Positions 47,665 to 59,940 are shown, counted from the stretch's first letter. The stretch is 64,000 nucleotides of DNA from Periplaneta americana (GCF_040183065.1 NC_091131.1:13654800-13718799), one strand, 5' to 3'. The notes: generated by a model from the letters alone, not told the origin. Program-made: numbers and translations.

Positions 47665-49085
47665 TAACACGTGAAAGACTGTATATTGAAACTACAAAAA
47701 TAAATATAGGTGTGCCTCAAGGCACAGTGTTAGGACCTATTTTATTTCTAATATACCTATATTAATAACTTACTTATGGTTGATTTGTCATAAAATAACG
47801 GCAGTAATGTATTCTTACGCATATTATAACATGGCACAAAACTTATCACAAAGCAAACAATGGTATGCACCTAATAAAAATGTGTAGATTCAAACTTAAA
47901 TCACATAATCCAAAAGTTCAACGATTGCTGGTATGAAAAATGACTTAAAACTATACAACAAATTAATTTCTCAGTACCCTGTTTTAGTTAAGATAAGTAC
48001 GATTAAATTTGAACTGAAAATTGAAGAAATTATTAACATTGGTTTAGATAATTAATTGTTAAAAATTAGTCTTATATTCTTGTGAATATTGATTTTATAA
48101 ACATTTTCAATAATATGATTTCTTTTTATCCTATAAGCTCTTGTTTTTATAATCTTTGCTATTTTATTGCTTACTTTAATTGTCTATTTTGTCTTGTTTT
48201 TCTTTACCTACATCTATATTAAGTATTAAATTACATAATTCTGATTGTTGTCTTATACAGTGTAAATGTCCGATTATTAAAGAGTCCTCTGAAGTTAAGT
48301 ATTTAGGCATAATTTTCGATAATCATTTAAAATGGAACCAACATATTAATTACCTTTGTAATAAATTACGTAAAATAGTATATTATTTTGTTTTATTGAG
48401 GAATTACTTGTCAATAAGTTTATTACGTACAATATATTTAACTTTATTTCAATAGGTAATTATGTATGGAATTATAGGCTGGAGTAGCTCATTTAAATCC
48501 AATTTTAATCCACTTTATTTATTACAGAAGAAAATAATTAAAATGTGTCTTCATAAACCTATTGATTTTCCATCTCAAAATTTGTTTATAGACTTTAATG
48601 TACTTAACGTAAGACAAATTTATTATATTGTATTAATAAAATTCATACATAAAAATCGAAATAATTTTGAATTGTATTCTCATAGTTATAAAACAGAACG
48701 TATGAATTCTTTGAGATTGTTCGAACCAAAATGCAACACTGTTACAGTATTTAATCATAGTAGTAATTTAGGCCCAAGGATATATAACAAATTTATATTT
48801 AAATATCCTAATCTTGTCAATTCTAATAGTTCTAGTATTAAATTAAAAAATTTATATATGGATTTTATAAAAATTGAAAAATTGTAAATTTAAATTTATA
48901 TACTATAATTGTATAGTAGACATAAGACAAATTGTATTGTATACTTATTAATTTCAATTCAGGAATCCGCCCCTGAGCACGAGTTCTGCTCTTTCAGGGG
49001 CGAGCTAAAGTTTTTCTGTATATATTATATTTTATGTTAAGATTATTAGCAAAATAATAAATAAATAAATAAAATAAAATAAATA
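47665..49085 (+). mobile_element. LINE-B copy with RT fragments and 3' UTR
   Basis: RT reading begins within about 10 bp of the exon 4 donor (RERLYIETTKINIGVPQGTV, then LGPILFLIYLY). After decayed sequence, the C-terminal RT resumes at about 48270 (EVKYLGIIFDNHLKWNQHIN, YLSISLLRTIYLTLFQ), with a stop at 48453, then YGIIGWSSSFKSNFNPLYLL and FNHSSNLGPRIYNKFIFKYP to 48885. The 3' UTR has a hairpin (48968-49002) and an (ATAAA)n tail. It is related to LINE-A at protein level. Confidence 0.85.
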
Positions 49086-49123
49086 TACAGTACGGTTTTG
49101 CTCATACGGGGGTAAATTCTTTA

Positions 49124-49128
<5 letters not shown>

Positions 49129-49166
<38 letters not shown>
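49129..49166. repeat. (TA)n microsatellite
   Basis: About 19 TA units, directly at the base of the palindrome that follows. Confidence 0.95.
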
Positions 49167-49170
<4 letters not shown>

Positions 49171-49428
49171 TAATGTACCGAAGTACATATGATATTTCCA
49201 TGCAGATATTCTGCGTCATCATACGATGAAAGAGTAATGAAACGGAGAAAAATTCTCTCCGGTGGAATCCGGTGTGGCTTAGTGGATAAAGTGTCAGCAC
49301 GTAGAGCTGAAAACCCGGGTTCAAATCCCGGCGCCGGAGAGAATTTTTCTCCGTTCCATCACTCTTTCATCGTATGATGACGCAGAATATCTGCATGGAA
49401 ATATCATATGTACTTCGGTACATTAAAA
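49167..49428. repeat. Long inverted repeat with tRNA-like sequence at the tip
   Basis: The arms at about 49167-49262 and 49334-49428 are reverse complements, with two mismatches and an indel. The 71-nt tRNA-like segment fills the loop. Such a head-to-head arrangement could arise from a snap-back SINE insertion. Confidence 0.92.
49268..49338 (+). other. tRNA-like cloverleaf (GTA in anticodon position), SINE head
   Basis: It folds fully: acceptor TCCGGTG/CGCCGGA, D stem GCTT/AAGT, anticodon stem TCAGC/GCTGA with loop ACGTAGA, T arm CCGGG-TTCAAAT-CCCGG. Box A is TGGCTTAGTGG and box B GGTTCAAATCC. Position 33 is C where tRNAs have T. There is a second, damaged copy at 49650, so this is more likely a SINE head than a working tRNA gene. 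Confidence 0.75.
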
Positions 49429-49432
49429 TAAT

Positions 49433-49710
49433 ATATATGATATGCGTAAATCACTTCGTGATTTAAGATGGCGCTTATTCCGTCGGATCCCGGCCAACTA
49501 GTCACTCATAACGACTGCACCTCAGCACATGTGTGGACTTCGGTCCTAGGTTCAGAGATATCTATGACGTAGTGCAGAGGGCGGCCACTACAGGGAACCT
49601 AAGAGTTGGAACTTAAAAATGAGACGATTCTTCCGACGCCGGGGTGGAATCCGGTGTGGCTTAGTGGATAAAGCGTCAGCACGTAGAGCTGAAAACCCGG
49701 CGCCAGAGGG
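49433..49710 (+). mobile_element. SINE body with damaged tRNA-like part
   Basis: After (TA)n comes GTAAATCACTTCGTGATTTA, then a GC-richer body (GGCGGCCACTACAGGGAACC) and a second tRNA-like segment from 49650 (TCCGGTGTGGCTTAGTGG). That segment lacks the T arm: AACCCGG joins CGCCAGAGG directly. It probably belongs to the same family as the palindrome. Confidence 0.65.
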
Positions 49711-49924
49711 AATTTTTCTCTTTAATTTATGTTTCTGCTTTGTTTAAATATTTGATATGTTCATTTTTGTTTGATCTACATATAATAGCTTTTAATGTAT
49801 TTTTGTTTATATTATATTTAATATGTATTTTTATACTTTCCCGATTGTAATGTGTAATAAATGTGCATTTAAATTTGCAAAAATATCCTTGATAAATTAC
49901 AGGCTGTAGCATTTGATTGTGCAG

Positions 49925-50107
49925 GTTAAACGTCACTCCAACCTCGTTCTGGGGATTCCCCATAAACGTGACTTCAACCGGAATCTTCTATAACGGCGCG
50001 GTGGGGTTACTTCAGCAGAGGAAAGTTGACATGTCATCCTCAGGTTTCCAGTACAGAAAGAAGCGTATGGATGTTGTAGACTACAGCGGGGAGATTGGCA
50101 AAAATGA
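49925..50107 (+). CDS. IR gene 2 exon 5: S1 lobe
   Basis: 183 bp, acceptor TTGATTGTGCAG, donor GTAAGC. It encodes LNVTPTSFWGFPINVTSTGI, then YNGAVGLLQQRKVDMSSSGF and KKRMDVVDYSGEIGKN, the classic IR S1 pattern (W-G ... G-x-x-G-L-L ... D). Two NVT N-glycosylation sites are visible. It joins exon 6 through a glutamate codon. Confidence 0.92.
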
Positions 50108-51480
50108 GTAAGCAGATAAGTTTTACCTTCACAGTAACAAACTTCGTATGGAGTAAGCCTAAATAAAAGTAATTGTTCTGTTGGATTACATGAATTTACT
50201 TCTTAATCATCACATGTCCTATTCTCTGATTACTTTTAGAAGTAATTTCCATTCTTTCTAAACCTCCTATCTAATTTGAAAAATAAAGTTTGTTGCTTAC
50301 CATATCAGTGTCTATTTTTGACGGCTCAATTCGAGGTAATAATTTTTTTCTCACTTTCCAAAACAGATTTTTAAATAAAATTTTCTTTCTATGTTTTCCT
50401 TAGACGTATATCCGTGAATCCTGAAAGTTACAGCGCAATTGCTTGAGTCTCATAGAAGCTATGACATGATAATGTTTAATGGTGCGGCATATAGCGTCCT
50501 CGTGTCCTTTCTGCGAACGCCAATGAAAGAACCAAAATGACGGGCGATTATATTCAGTACTAGTGGCTTGTGCAGCAAATGCTGCAAACTAAGTTCATTA
50601 GACGTTCAAATAAAAATTTTTAAGATTTATTTTCAATGAAGAATACCAGACATTTAGAAAGTTATTTCCTTCCGTAATAATGAAACATACTACCTCTGAA
50701 TGGTTTTTATGGCAGATACTTTCTCTTGAACCTATCCACCTTCAGGTCTTGAGTTTCAACGCGAAAACGCAAGTAACAATGTCAGAACGATCAGTGGGTT
50801 TTTCATGTGGGAGTAAAGCAGTAGCTATTTCAGGTCATTGTGGATTCTAGGTGAAACTGAAAAAAAATGTCAGGTTTGCTATGCTTTCGAACAATAGCAT
50901 AGCATCTTGGTAGGGCTATTGCTGCTGCATATAGAGCTTCAAATGTAGAGCGTAAAATCATTTTATTCTGCTAAGAGATCTTGCTGAAATGATCGGGAGA
51001 CTACATAATTTTGTAGGCTTCTTATTTTATCAGTAAGTAATACCTTTTGGTCTTTCCTTAGGAACTGTAATTTTTGCGCTCTCTCGAGCCAATACTGAAG
51101 AGAATGACGCATATAAATATCTACACCACACCGCCCTTAAATATATGAAAAAGACCCAACCTCACTTGATCAATAACTATAAAAATATTTTTGTAATAAC
51201 AATATTATTATCTTACGTAAGTTTTGTAGTTATATACTATATAGCTGTCACTCAGTTAATTATAGAAATGAAGAACTAATTTAAGATATTCTCTATTCTA
51301 TAACCCCAAAACGTTTCACTTTCATATCATCAAATATGTATAATATTAATGAAAAGTAGTCACATCATTGCATTAACTATAATAATATTTCATTTCTAAT
51401 GGTAATAATGTCATCAAACCACCTCTAATTTTGTAGATTTTAATAAAAAATACACCACAACTCTACTCAGAAAATTACAC
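50108..51480. other. Intron 5 of IR gene 2, unassigned
   Basis: No coding frame, array or element recognised in about 1.4 kb. Confidence 0.35.
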
Positions 51481-51589
51481 ATCGCAGAATCAAACTTATA
51501 AATTATTTTAATAACCAATTGAATTTGAGCTCTAAATATGTCAGCAATCCTGCAGGTCATGACCTTCGTGTAATATCCTATTGTTTATT

Positions 51590-51800
51590 GTAGTGTGTGT
51601 TTTGTTTTATATTGAAATCCAATTAGTTTTCAAAACTGACGAAAGATGGATTTTGGAAAATAGGAAAATTATGTAGGAAAACTAATGCTTCACTGAAAGT
51701 TGCTATTTTTTCTGAAAAACTTCGGGTTCCAAGCTTCAAAATGAGGGGTCATTTATTAAAATCCGTTCAGCCGTTTTCCCGTAATTTCCATTACCAGTTC

Positions 51801-51843
<43 letters not shown>
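51590..51843 (+). mobile_element. RTE-like LINE 3' end with (TA)n/(TATG)n tail
   Basis: The block AAATCCGTTCAGCCGTTTTC about 60 bp before a (TA)n tail (51804-51833) is the hallmark 3' end of RTE-type LINEs in arthropods (family knowledge). No coding is left and the 5' border is arbitrary. Confidence 0.5.
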
Positions 51844-51845
<2 letters not shown>

Positions 51846-52175
51846 AGATTTATCGAGCCTTAGGAAATGCAACGAATCACAAGACGCACTCGTTTAAATG
51901 GAGCTGACCTGCGACGTGATTGGTTGCCGGAAATAAGAGCGACGCGACTATAGATTGTTGACTAAATGGCCGCATTTGACATCAGAAGTCACGATCCAAT
52001 GCTGCGTAGTACATAGCCATCAAGTTCGTAGTAGCTATTCAACGAAAATGCTTGCTTCATTGTTTGTACACTAAACAAACATAGATACCTCGTTAACAAT
52101 TGGGGTTGTGAAATCTGAAGATGCTTTGGAAATAAAATGTGAGTTCAACGTAGACTAACGCGTTAACTTGGAACA
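51844..52175. other. Intron 5 of IR gene 2, unassigned
   Basis: Moderate GC content, with no recognised feature. Confidence 0.3.
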
Positions 52176-52179
52176 TTGA

Positions 52180-52745
<566 letters not shown>

Positions 52746-53545
52746 TTTTTTTTACTAATAATTGTAATATAAAATATAATATATACAGAAAAACTTTAGC
52801 TCGCCCCTCAAAGAGTAGAACTCGTGCTCAGGAGCGGATTCCTGAATTGAAATTAATAATTATACAATACAATTTGTCTTATGTCTACTGTGCAATTATA
52901 GTATATAAATTTAAATTTACAATTTTTCAATTTTTATAAAATCCATACATAACTTTTTTAATTTAATACTAGAACTATTAGAATTGACAAGATTAGGATA
53001 TTTAAATACAAATTTGTTATATATTCTTGGGCCTAAATTACTACTATGATTAAATACTGTAACAGTGTTGCATTTTGGTTCAAACAATCTTAAAGAATTC
53101 ATACCTTTTGTTTCATAACTATGAGAATACAATTCAAAATTATTTCGTTTTTTATGTATGAATTTTATTAGTACAATATAATAAATTTGTCTTACGTTAA
53201 GTACATTAAAGTCTAGAAACAAATTTTGAGATGGAAAATCAATAGATTTATGAAGACATATTTTAATTATTTTCTTCTGTGATAAATAAAGTGGATTAAA
53301 ATTGGATTTAAATGAGCTACCCTATCTTATAATTCCATACATAATTACCGATTGAAATAAAGTTAAATATATTGTGCGTAATAAACTTATTGACAAGTAA
53401 TTCCTCAATAACACAAAATAATATACTATTTTACGTAATTTATTACAAAGGTAATTAATGTGTTGGTTCCATATTAAATGATTATCGAAAATTATGCCTA
53501 AATACTTAACTTCAGAGGACTCTTTAATAATCGGATGTGTTGGTA
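52746..53545 (-). mobile_element. LINE-B copy, minus strand
   Basis: The minus strand encodes the same C-terminus as 48270-48890: DFNVLNVRQIYYIVLIKFIH, FNHSSNLGPRIYNKFVFKYP, ending FIKIEKL at 52917. The upstream RT part has stops. The 3' UTR hairpin is at 52802-52836. 5'-truncated near 53545. Confidence 0.9.
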
Positions 53546-53848
53546 TTTGTGTTTCATTTTTTTAAAGATTGTAATATTTTAGGCTCTTATCTTTTCCACA
53601 TATATTTCGATTGTTGACAGCAAAACGTAATTTTCAAAGATAGGTATCTTTTGAACATCTTTTACATTTCTACATCTTTCTACGTTCCATTTCTAGGGCA
53701 GTTGAGTTGGTCACCATTGCAATACAGGGTGAAGTGGGACCGGTATGCATAGGAATGCTCTGTAGTCTGTACATAATGAATGTAATGATGAATAATACGT
53801 ATAGAATCGTTATGTTTTGTGAATAGGAGATTCATTTTTTACTTTCAG
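53546..53848. other. Intron 5 of IR gene 2, 3' end
   Basis: AT-rich; ends with the acceptor TTTTTTACTTTCAG. Nothing else recognised. Confidence 0.35.
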
Positions 53849-54075
53849 AGGGACATTCATTTTCCTGAAGCCATCTCTATCAGATATAACAAACATCTAC
53901 ACTCTGCCATTCACTCCATCAGTGTGGCTGACTTACTTTGTGGTGTTGGCTGTCTTGACCGTTGCCATGTTCATCGTTCAAAATGCTGAGAGACAGATGG
54001 ATCATTCAGATACTACGGAACCTACGACGATAGCAGATGCTGTGATGACGACAATAGCGGTCGTCTGCCAAGAAG
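53849..54075 (+). CDS. IR gene 2 exon 6: M1 and pore loop
   Basis: 227 bp, donor GTGAG. It encodes GTFIFLKPSLSDITNIYTLP, then the M1 helix (SVWLTYFVVLAVLTVAMFIV) and the pore segment ADAVMTTIAVVCQEG. Same length and phases as gene 1 exon 5799-6025, differing mainly in the M1-pore linker. Confidence 0.93.
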
Positions 54076-54091
54076 GTGAGTTTGTGTAGAT

Positions 54092-55694
54092 TTAAGGAAA
54101 TGGAATCCATAATGCCACAAGAGAGAGGTTTTCTTTTGAATATTTCCATCATTGTAAAGATTTGTGAAACACGTGGTTTGTGATTGGTCACTGAGAAGGG
54201 TTTTCTTGGGAATATTTCCATATATTTAAGAAAATGGAATCCATAATGTCACTAGATGTAAAGATGTGTGAAACACGTGGCTTGTAATTGGTCACTGAGA
54301 AGGGTTTTCTTGGAAATATTTCCATATATTTAAGAAAATGGAATCCATAATGTCACTAGATGTAAAGATGTGTGAAACACGTGGCTTGTAATTTGTCACT
54401 GAGAAGGGTTTTCTTGGAAATATTTCCATATAATTTAAGAAAATGGAATCCATAATGTCACTAGATATAAAGATGTGTGAAACACTTGGCTTGTAATTGG
54501 TCACTGAGAAGGGTTTTCTTGGGAATATTTCCATATATTTAAGAAAACGGAATCCATAATGTCACTAGCTATAAAGATGTGTGAAACACGTGCCTTGTGA
54601 TTGGTCACTGAGAAGGAGTTTCTTGGGACTATTTCCATATATATAAGAAAGTGGAATCCATAATGTCACTAGATGTAAAGATGTGTGAAACACGTGCCTT
54701 GTGATTGGTCACTGAGAAGGGGTTTTCTTGGAAATATTTCCATATATTTAAGAAAATGGAATCCATAATGTCACTAGATATAAATATGTGTGAAACACGT
54801 GGCTTGTGATTGGTCACTGAGAAGGGTTTTCTTGGGAATATTTCCATATATTTAAGAAAATGGAATCCATAATGTCACTAGATATAAAGATGTGTGAACA
54901 CGTGGCTTGTGACTGGTCACTGAGAAGGGGTTTTCTTTGGAATATTTCCATATATCTAAGAAAATGGAATCCATAATGTCACTAGATATAAAGATGTGTG
55001 AAACACTTGGCATGTGATTGGTCACTGAGAAGGAGTTTCTTGGGACTATTTCCATATATATAAGAAAGTGGAATCATAATGTCACTAGATGTAAAGATGT
55101 ATGAAAAACTTGGCATGTGACTGGTCACTGAGAAGGAGTTTCTTGGGACTATTTCCATATATATATATATATAAGAAATTGGAATCCATAATGTCACTAG
55201 ATGTAAAGATGTGTAAAACACGTGGCTTGTGACTGGTCACTGAGAAGGAGTTTCTTGGGACTATTTCCATATATATAAGAAAGTGGAATCTATAATGTCA
55301 CTAGATATAAAGATGTGTGAACACGTGGCTTGTGACTGGTCACTGAGAAGGGGTATTCTTGGGACTATTTCCATATATATAAGAAAATGGAATCCATAAT
55401 GTCACTAGATATAAAGATGTGTGAAACATTTGCCTTGTAACTGATAACTGAGAAGAGGTTTTCTTGGGAATATTTCCATATATTTAAGAAAATAGAATCC
55501 ATAATGCCATAAGAGAGAGGTTTTCTTTTGAATAATTCCATTATTATAAAGATGTGTGAAACACGTGGCTTGTGACAGGCCACTGAGAAGGGTCGTCTTT
55601 GGAATATTTCCACATATTTAAGAAAATGGAATCCATAATGCCACAAGAGAGAGTTTCTTTTGAATATTTACATTATTGTAAAGATGTGTGAAAA
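54092..55694. repeat. Minisatellite, 104-bp unit
   Basis: About 15 copies of a unit of about 104 bp (repeat starts at 54228, 54332, 54437 and 54541), containing AAAATGGAATCCATAATGTC, GTGTGAAACACGTGGCTTGT and TTGGTCACTGAGAAGGG. The first and last copies are more divergent. Minus-strand frames across it are artefacts. Confidence 0.95.
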
Positions 55695-55695
55695 A

Positions 55696-55743
<48 letters not shown>

Positions 55744-55884
55744 AATCATAATTTATTAAGTTATTGAGATAAAATTTTCACGAAATATTCCTCATCAAAC
55801 CGTATATCTTTAGCGCGAAAATAAAAAAAAATGTAAATTAAATTTGTCAAAATTTGACTATTTTCAGTAGCGCATCGCCTTAAA
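55695..55884. repeat. (ATT)n tract and remnant of the TTAA MITE
   Basis: (ATT)n at 55697-55740, then AT-rich DNA ending in CAGTAGCGCATCGCCTTAA (55866-55884), the right end of the MITE family at 29656-29981. The left end is not visible. Confidence 0.6.
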
Positions 55885-55988
55885 ATATAATATTACAAGC
55901 AAAACTGTAACTGAAGTAATTGCCAAAAGTGTCTTAGGTAGACAATTTAATAACTACATAAATTATGCACCTTACGTCTTTTCGACAG

Positions 55989-56197
55989 GCACATCACGGG
56001 ACCCGAAGAATCTTTCTTCAAGAATTTTATTCCTATCGATGTTGATGCTGTCCTTATTCGTGACCGTGTCCTACTCCGCCATCATCATCTCGCTGCTGCA
56101 AACAACATACTCAGCCATTCAGACTCTGGCTGACTTAGTAGACAGTCCCTTCGAATTGACTATGAAAGATTTCAACCCTAACATCGGCTATATTAAA
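55989..56197 (+). CDS. IR gene 2 exon 7: M3 and linker
   Basis: 209 bp, acceptor TTTCGACAG, donor GTAAGT. It encodes TSRDPKNLSSRILFL, M3 (MLMLSLFVTVSYSAIIISLL), then QTLADLVDSPFELTMKDFNP. Nearly identical in sequence to gene 1 exon 9794-10002. Confidence 0.94.
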
Positions 56198-56285
56198 GTA
56201 AGTACTGTTAAATGCACTGTGAAATTACATCCCGCATATGCATGTCTTGCGATTTCTCTAGTCACACCATGTGTGTAGGCGTTAA

Positions 56286-57957
56286 GGTATGGTCACACGT
56301 CGCTACTTTTGCAGCGCTGCAGTACAAAAAACTACGCAACTCTCGTACTGCGACGTATGAACAACGGTGCAACCCGAAAAGTAGCAGCTGCCGAACCTGC
56401 TGCTCGCTACTTTTCCACGCTGCGCGCAGCTTAGAAGTAGCGACGTGTGAACAGGGTTCTCAGGGTTGCAGCCGCAGCATTTTTGATATCGGTTTTGTTG
56501 AAACTTCTGCTGCGGTTGCGACCAGTGTTCAGTGGCGTAGCGTCAATGTAAACTAAAAAGCTTAGCTTCCCCAGTTAATAATAATTTCATAATAAACCTG
56601 CAGTTTATGAACAAAATTATTTATTAATTTTAATAGAATTTATATTTACGCGTTAAATATTGCGATGCGGCAGCCCAGGATGATTTGTGATGCAGCAGTA
56701 AACAAGAAACCTGCACACACCAGCTTCCAAGCAGACCGGTTTCTTCTGTGTAATCCACCCCGCAGATTTTCCATCCCTTTCTAACTAAGCTACCCTAGTT
56801 GCAAGGCTCGCAAGAAGCTAGCTTTAACATTTAAAATAACTAGTTTCCGAGTTATCCCTTTTCGTCAGTTGTGTTCAGTTGAAGTGTTAGTGTCCATTGT
56901 GGTTGATATAATAAATAATGAGCGAAATAACAGTTCCTGACACTAATTTACTTGAATTTTTTAGGACAATTGTATTATCAAGACTGACTTACGAACAAAA
57001 GTGTGATTTAAAAAACAAATGACCGACTCCCTTGCTGTCAATGAAGGACACAACCAAAAGACAAACGCATACTTACGTAATGATACTAATATTGTGATTT
57101 CTCTAAGTATGACAGGGAGTGAGCTAATGTTATACGTATACGTGTCTATTTGTTAGAGATATGTGTAAACCGTGAAATCATATTTTACTACGTATCATTT
57201 GAGGTCATGCCTTATTGGTGTTACTTACGAGGTTCCAACCAATCTTCGACTGCTGACTTGAAATTGACTACTATTTATTTTAAGACTGTATTTTTGTAAT
57301 ACGTTTTCTCATATTGCATGAAAGACAACTTGAGTTAGCTTCCCCTGCTCAAAATTTCATGCTACGCCACTGCCAAGTGTTACCTCCCAAATGTGCCAAT
57401 GATACTTTTATTGTTTGGATATATTTTAATGTTAAATGTGATGAAAATAAATTATTTGTAACAGTTATTAAATAAACAACACAGTCTGAGCATAATTGCT
57501 GAATATAATTCATTTTTTAAATTTTCCGTAGCGTAGTTCCAAACAGGAGGGTTGCCAACATTGATTACGTGAATATACTGTTGCTTATCATTTAAGTATA
57601 TAGGCTTTATAGTAAAAATAATGTCAATTTCTGAATACTAGATACGACAGAAAAGCAAATAATAGATAAGGAAGCTTTCACATGAGTCTATTAATAATGC
57701 GAACATAACAACAAAATGTATATTGAGAAGTCAACACGGAGATGGAAGCCTGCAGCATGACTGCGGCTGCAAAAGTAGCGCCTTGTGTGTGAACAGACTC
57801 GCAACCTCCAGTTGCAACTTTTGCAGCACTCGGGTTGCACAGCACGAAAAGTAGCGTGCAGCGCACTACTTTTGGCTTACGTGTGAACACGACACGCAAC
57901 TTTTGCAGCTGCAGTACAAAAGTTGCGCAGCAAAAGTAGCGATGTGTGACCGTACCT
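56286..57957. mobile_element. Non-autonomous TIR element near TTAA, hosting an hAT
   Basis: Left GGTATGGTCACACGTCGC and right (reversed) GGTACGGTCACACATCGC are inverted ends. The homology continues inward over roughly 200 bp with repeated GTAGCG and TTTTGCAGC motifs. TTAA adjoins both ends (56282-56285 and 57958-57961) if one extra base is allowed on the right. No transposase. Superfamily uncertain. Confidence 0.65.
56530..57372. mobile_element. Non-autonomous hAT element, 843 bp
   Basis: Ends CAGTGGCGTAGC at both sides, inverted. Flanks CCAGTGTT (56522-56529) and CCAAGTGTT (57373-57381) are an 8-bp duplication with one inserted base. A short frame from ATG 56918 (MSEITVPDTNLLEFFRTIVL) may be a transposase start, but it stops within about 40 codons. 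Confidence 0.78.
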
Positions 57958-58039
57958 TTAAAGAGAACTGAACTTCGTCCTGCAGTACTCCATTTGTTGG
58001 ACGTATCCATTTTGACTGATATTTTCACATATTTGTATA

Positions 58040-58774
58040 CAGGGTGATTCACGAGGATTTACCGTCACTTACGGAACTTATTTCCGAAGACATTCTGAGC
58101 AAAAAAATGTCATATAAACATGTGTCCTAATCGCAATATTTTCAAAGCTACATTGATTTGAAGTTGTTAGTAAAATACCTTTTTTCTTCAGTTTAACGGG
58201 TGAAAAAATATTACAAATAGAGGATGGACTATTCAGTAGTGTCAGTTCTTTAATTGGCTAGTGTTCTGAAGCTAAAACTGTGTTGTTGATTGCTTTGTAC
58301 AGATTTTATTTTTCAATTTTTTACTAAAAATGACATCATTCTTACGTTCTTATCACAAAAATTGTTGCAAATCATATGACTTTAGGAACTTGACTCTTTA
58401 CAGTTTGATTATGCATCCTAATGTACAGTCTTAAAGAGTTTACAAGAGTGGCGTGATTTGTAACAATTGTTATGATAAGTGCGTAAGAAAATGAAAGTGT
58501 GAACTTAAAAATCGAAAAAAAAAATTCTGTACACATTTTTAGCTTCAGAACACTAGCTAATGAAAGAAATGATACTCCTGAATAGTTCATTCTTTATCTG
58601 TAATATTCTTTTACCCTTAAAACTCAAGAATAACGGTATTTTACAAGCAACTTCAAATTAGTGTAATTCTGAAAATATTGAGATTAGGATAAATGTTTAT
58701 ATGCTTTTTTTTTGCTTAGAATGTCTTCGGAAATAAGCTCCATAAGGGACGATAAATCCTCGTGAATCACCCTG
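58040..58774. mobile_element. Foldback TA-flanked element, 735 bp
   Basis: TA lies at 58038-58039 and 58775-58776. Ends are CAGGGTGATTCACGAGGATT on both sides. The two arms (about 58040-58400 and 58420-58774) are inverted copies along their whole length, so the entire element can fold into one hairpin. Some blocks: TTTCCGAAGACATTCT, TAGTGTTCTGAAGCTAAA, CTTAAAGAGTTTACAAGAG. Non-coding. Confidence 0.88.
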
Positions 58775-59940
58775 TATAGTTTTCTTCTAGAATGCTATTT
58801 ATTAGTCTCGTTACTGTTGATTTGTCAATAAATCCTCGTGAATCATCCTGTATAGTTTTCTTCTAGAATGCTATCTATGAGTCTTGTTACTGTTGATTTG
58901 TCAGTAAATCCTTGTGAATCACCCTGTATAGTTTTCTTCTAGAATTCTATTAGTCTTGTTGCTGTTGATTTGTCAATAAATCCTCGTGAATCACTCTGTA
59001 TAGTTTTCTTCTAGAATGCTATCTATCAGTCTTTTAACTGTTGATGTGTCAATAAATCCTCGTGAATCATCCTGTATAGTTTTCTTCTAGAATGCTATTA
59101 GTCTTGTTACTGTTGATTTGTCAATAAATCCTCGTGAATCACTCTGTATAGTTTTCTTCTAGAATGCTATCTATTAGTCTTGTTACTGTTGATGTGTCAA
59201 TAAATCCTTGTGAATCACTCTGTATAGTTTTCTTCTAGAATGCTATCTATTAGTCTTTTTACTATTGCTTTGTCAATAAATCCTCGTGAATCAACCTGTA
59301 TAGTTTTCTTCTAGAATGCTATTAGTCTTGTTAATGTTGATTTGTCAATAAATCCTCGTGAATCACTCTGTATAGTTTACTTCTAGAATGCTATCTATTA
59401 GTCTTGTTACTGTTGATTTGTCAATAAATCCTCGTGAATCACCCTGTATAGTTTTCTTCTAGAATGCTATTAGTCTTGTTACTGTTGATTTGTCAATAAA
59501 TCCTTGTGAATAACCCTGTATAGTTTTCTTCTAGAATGAAATCTATTAGTCTTTTTACTATTGATTTGTCAATAAATCCTCGCGAATCACCCTGTATAGC
59601 TTTCTTCTAGAATGCTATCTATTAATCTTGTTACTGTTGATTTGTCAATAAATCCTCGTGAATAACCCTGTATAGTTTTCTTCTAGAATGCTATCTATTA
59701 GTCTTTTAACTCTTGATTTGTCAATAAATTTTCGTGAATCACCCTGTATAGTCTTCTTCTAGAATGCTATCTATTATTCTTGTGACTGTTGATATGTCAA
59801 TAAATCCTTGTGAATCACTCTGTATAGTTTTCTTCTAGAATGCTATCTATTAGTTTTGTTACTGTTGATTTGTCAATAAATCTTCGTGAATCATCCTGTA
59901 TAGTCTTCTTCTAGAATGCTATTTATTAGTCTATTGCCAA
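58748..59940. repeat. Minisatellite, 76-bp unit, derived from a transposon end
   Basis: About 16 copies of 66-76 bp. Each contains AATCCTCGTGAATCACCCTG (the right end of the foldback element) plus flanking TAGTTTTCTTCTAGAATGCT and TTACTGTTGATTTGTC. The 76-bp spacing was measured at 58777 and 58853. Confidence 0.95.

Noticed and set aside
49268..49338. Functional tRNA-Tyr gene
   Set aside because: The fold is good, but position 33 is C, no intron is present where Tyr genes usually have one, and a damaged copy lies 380 bp away; SINE head preferred.
54006..55646. Several minus-strand frames with MEIFPRKPFSVTNHK
   Set aside because: Shadows of the 104-bp minisatellite.
56212..56556. 114-codon frame after IR exon 7
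   Set aside because: Lies in intron and the TIR of a transposon; the exon ends at a clear GTAAGT.
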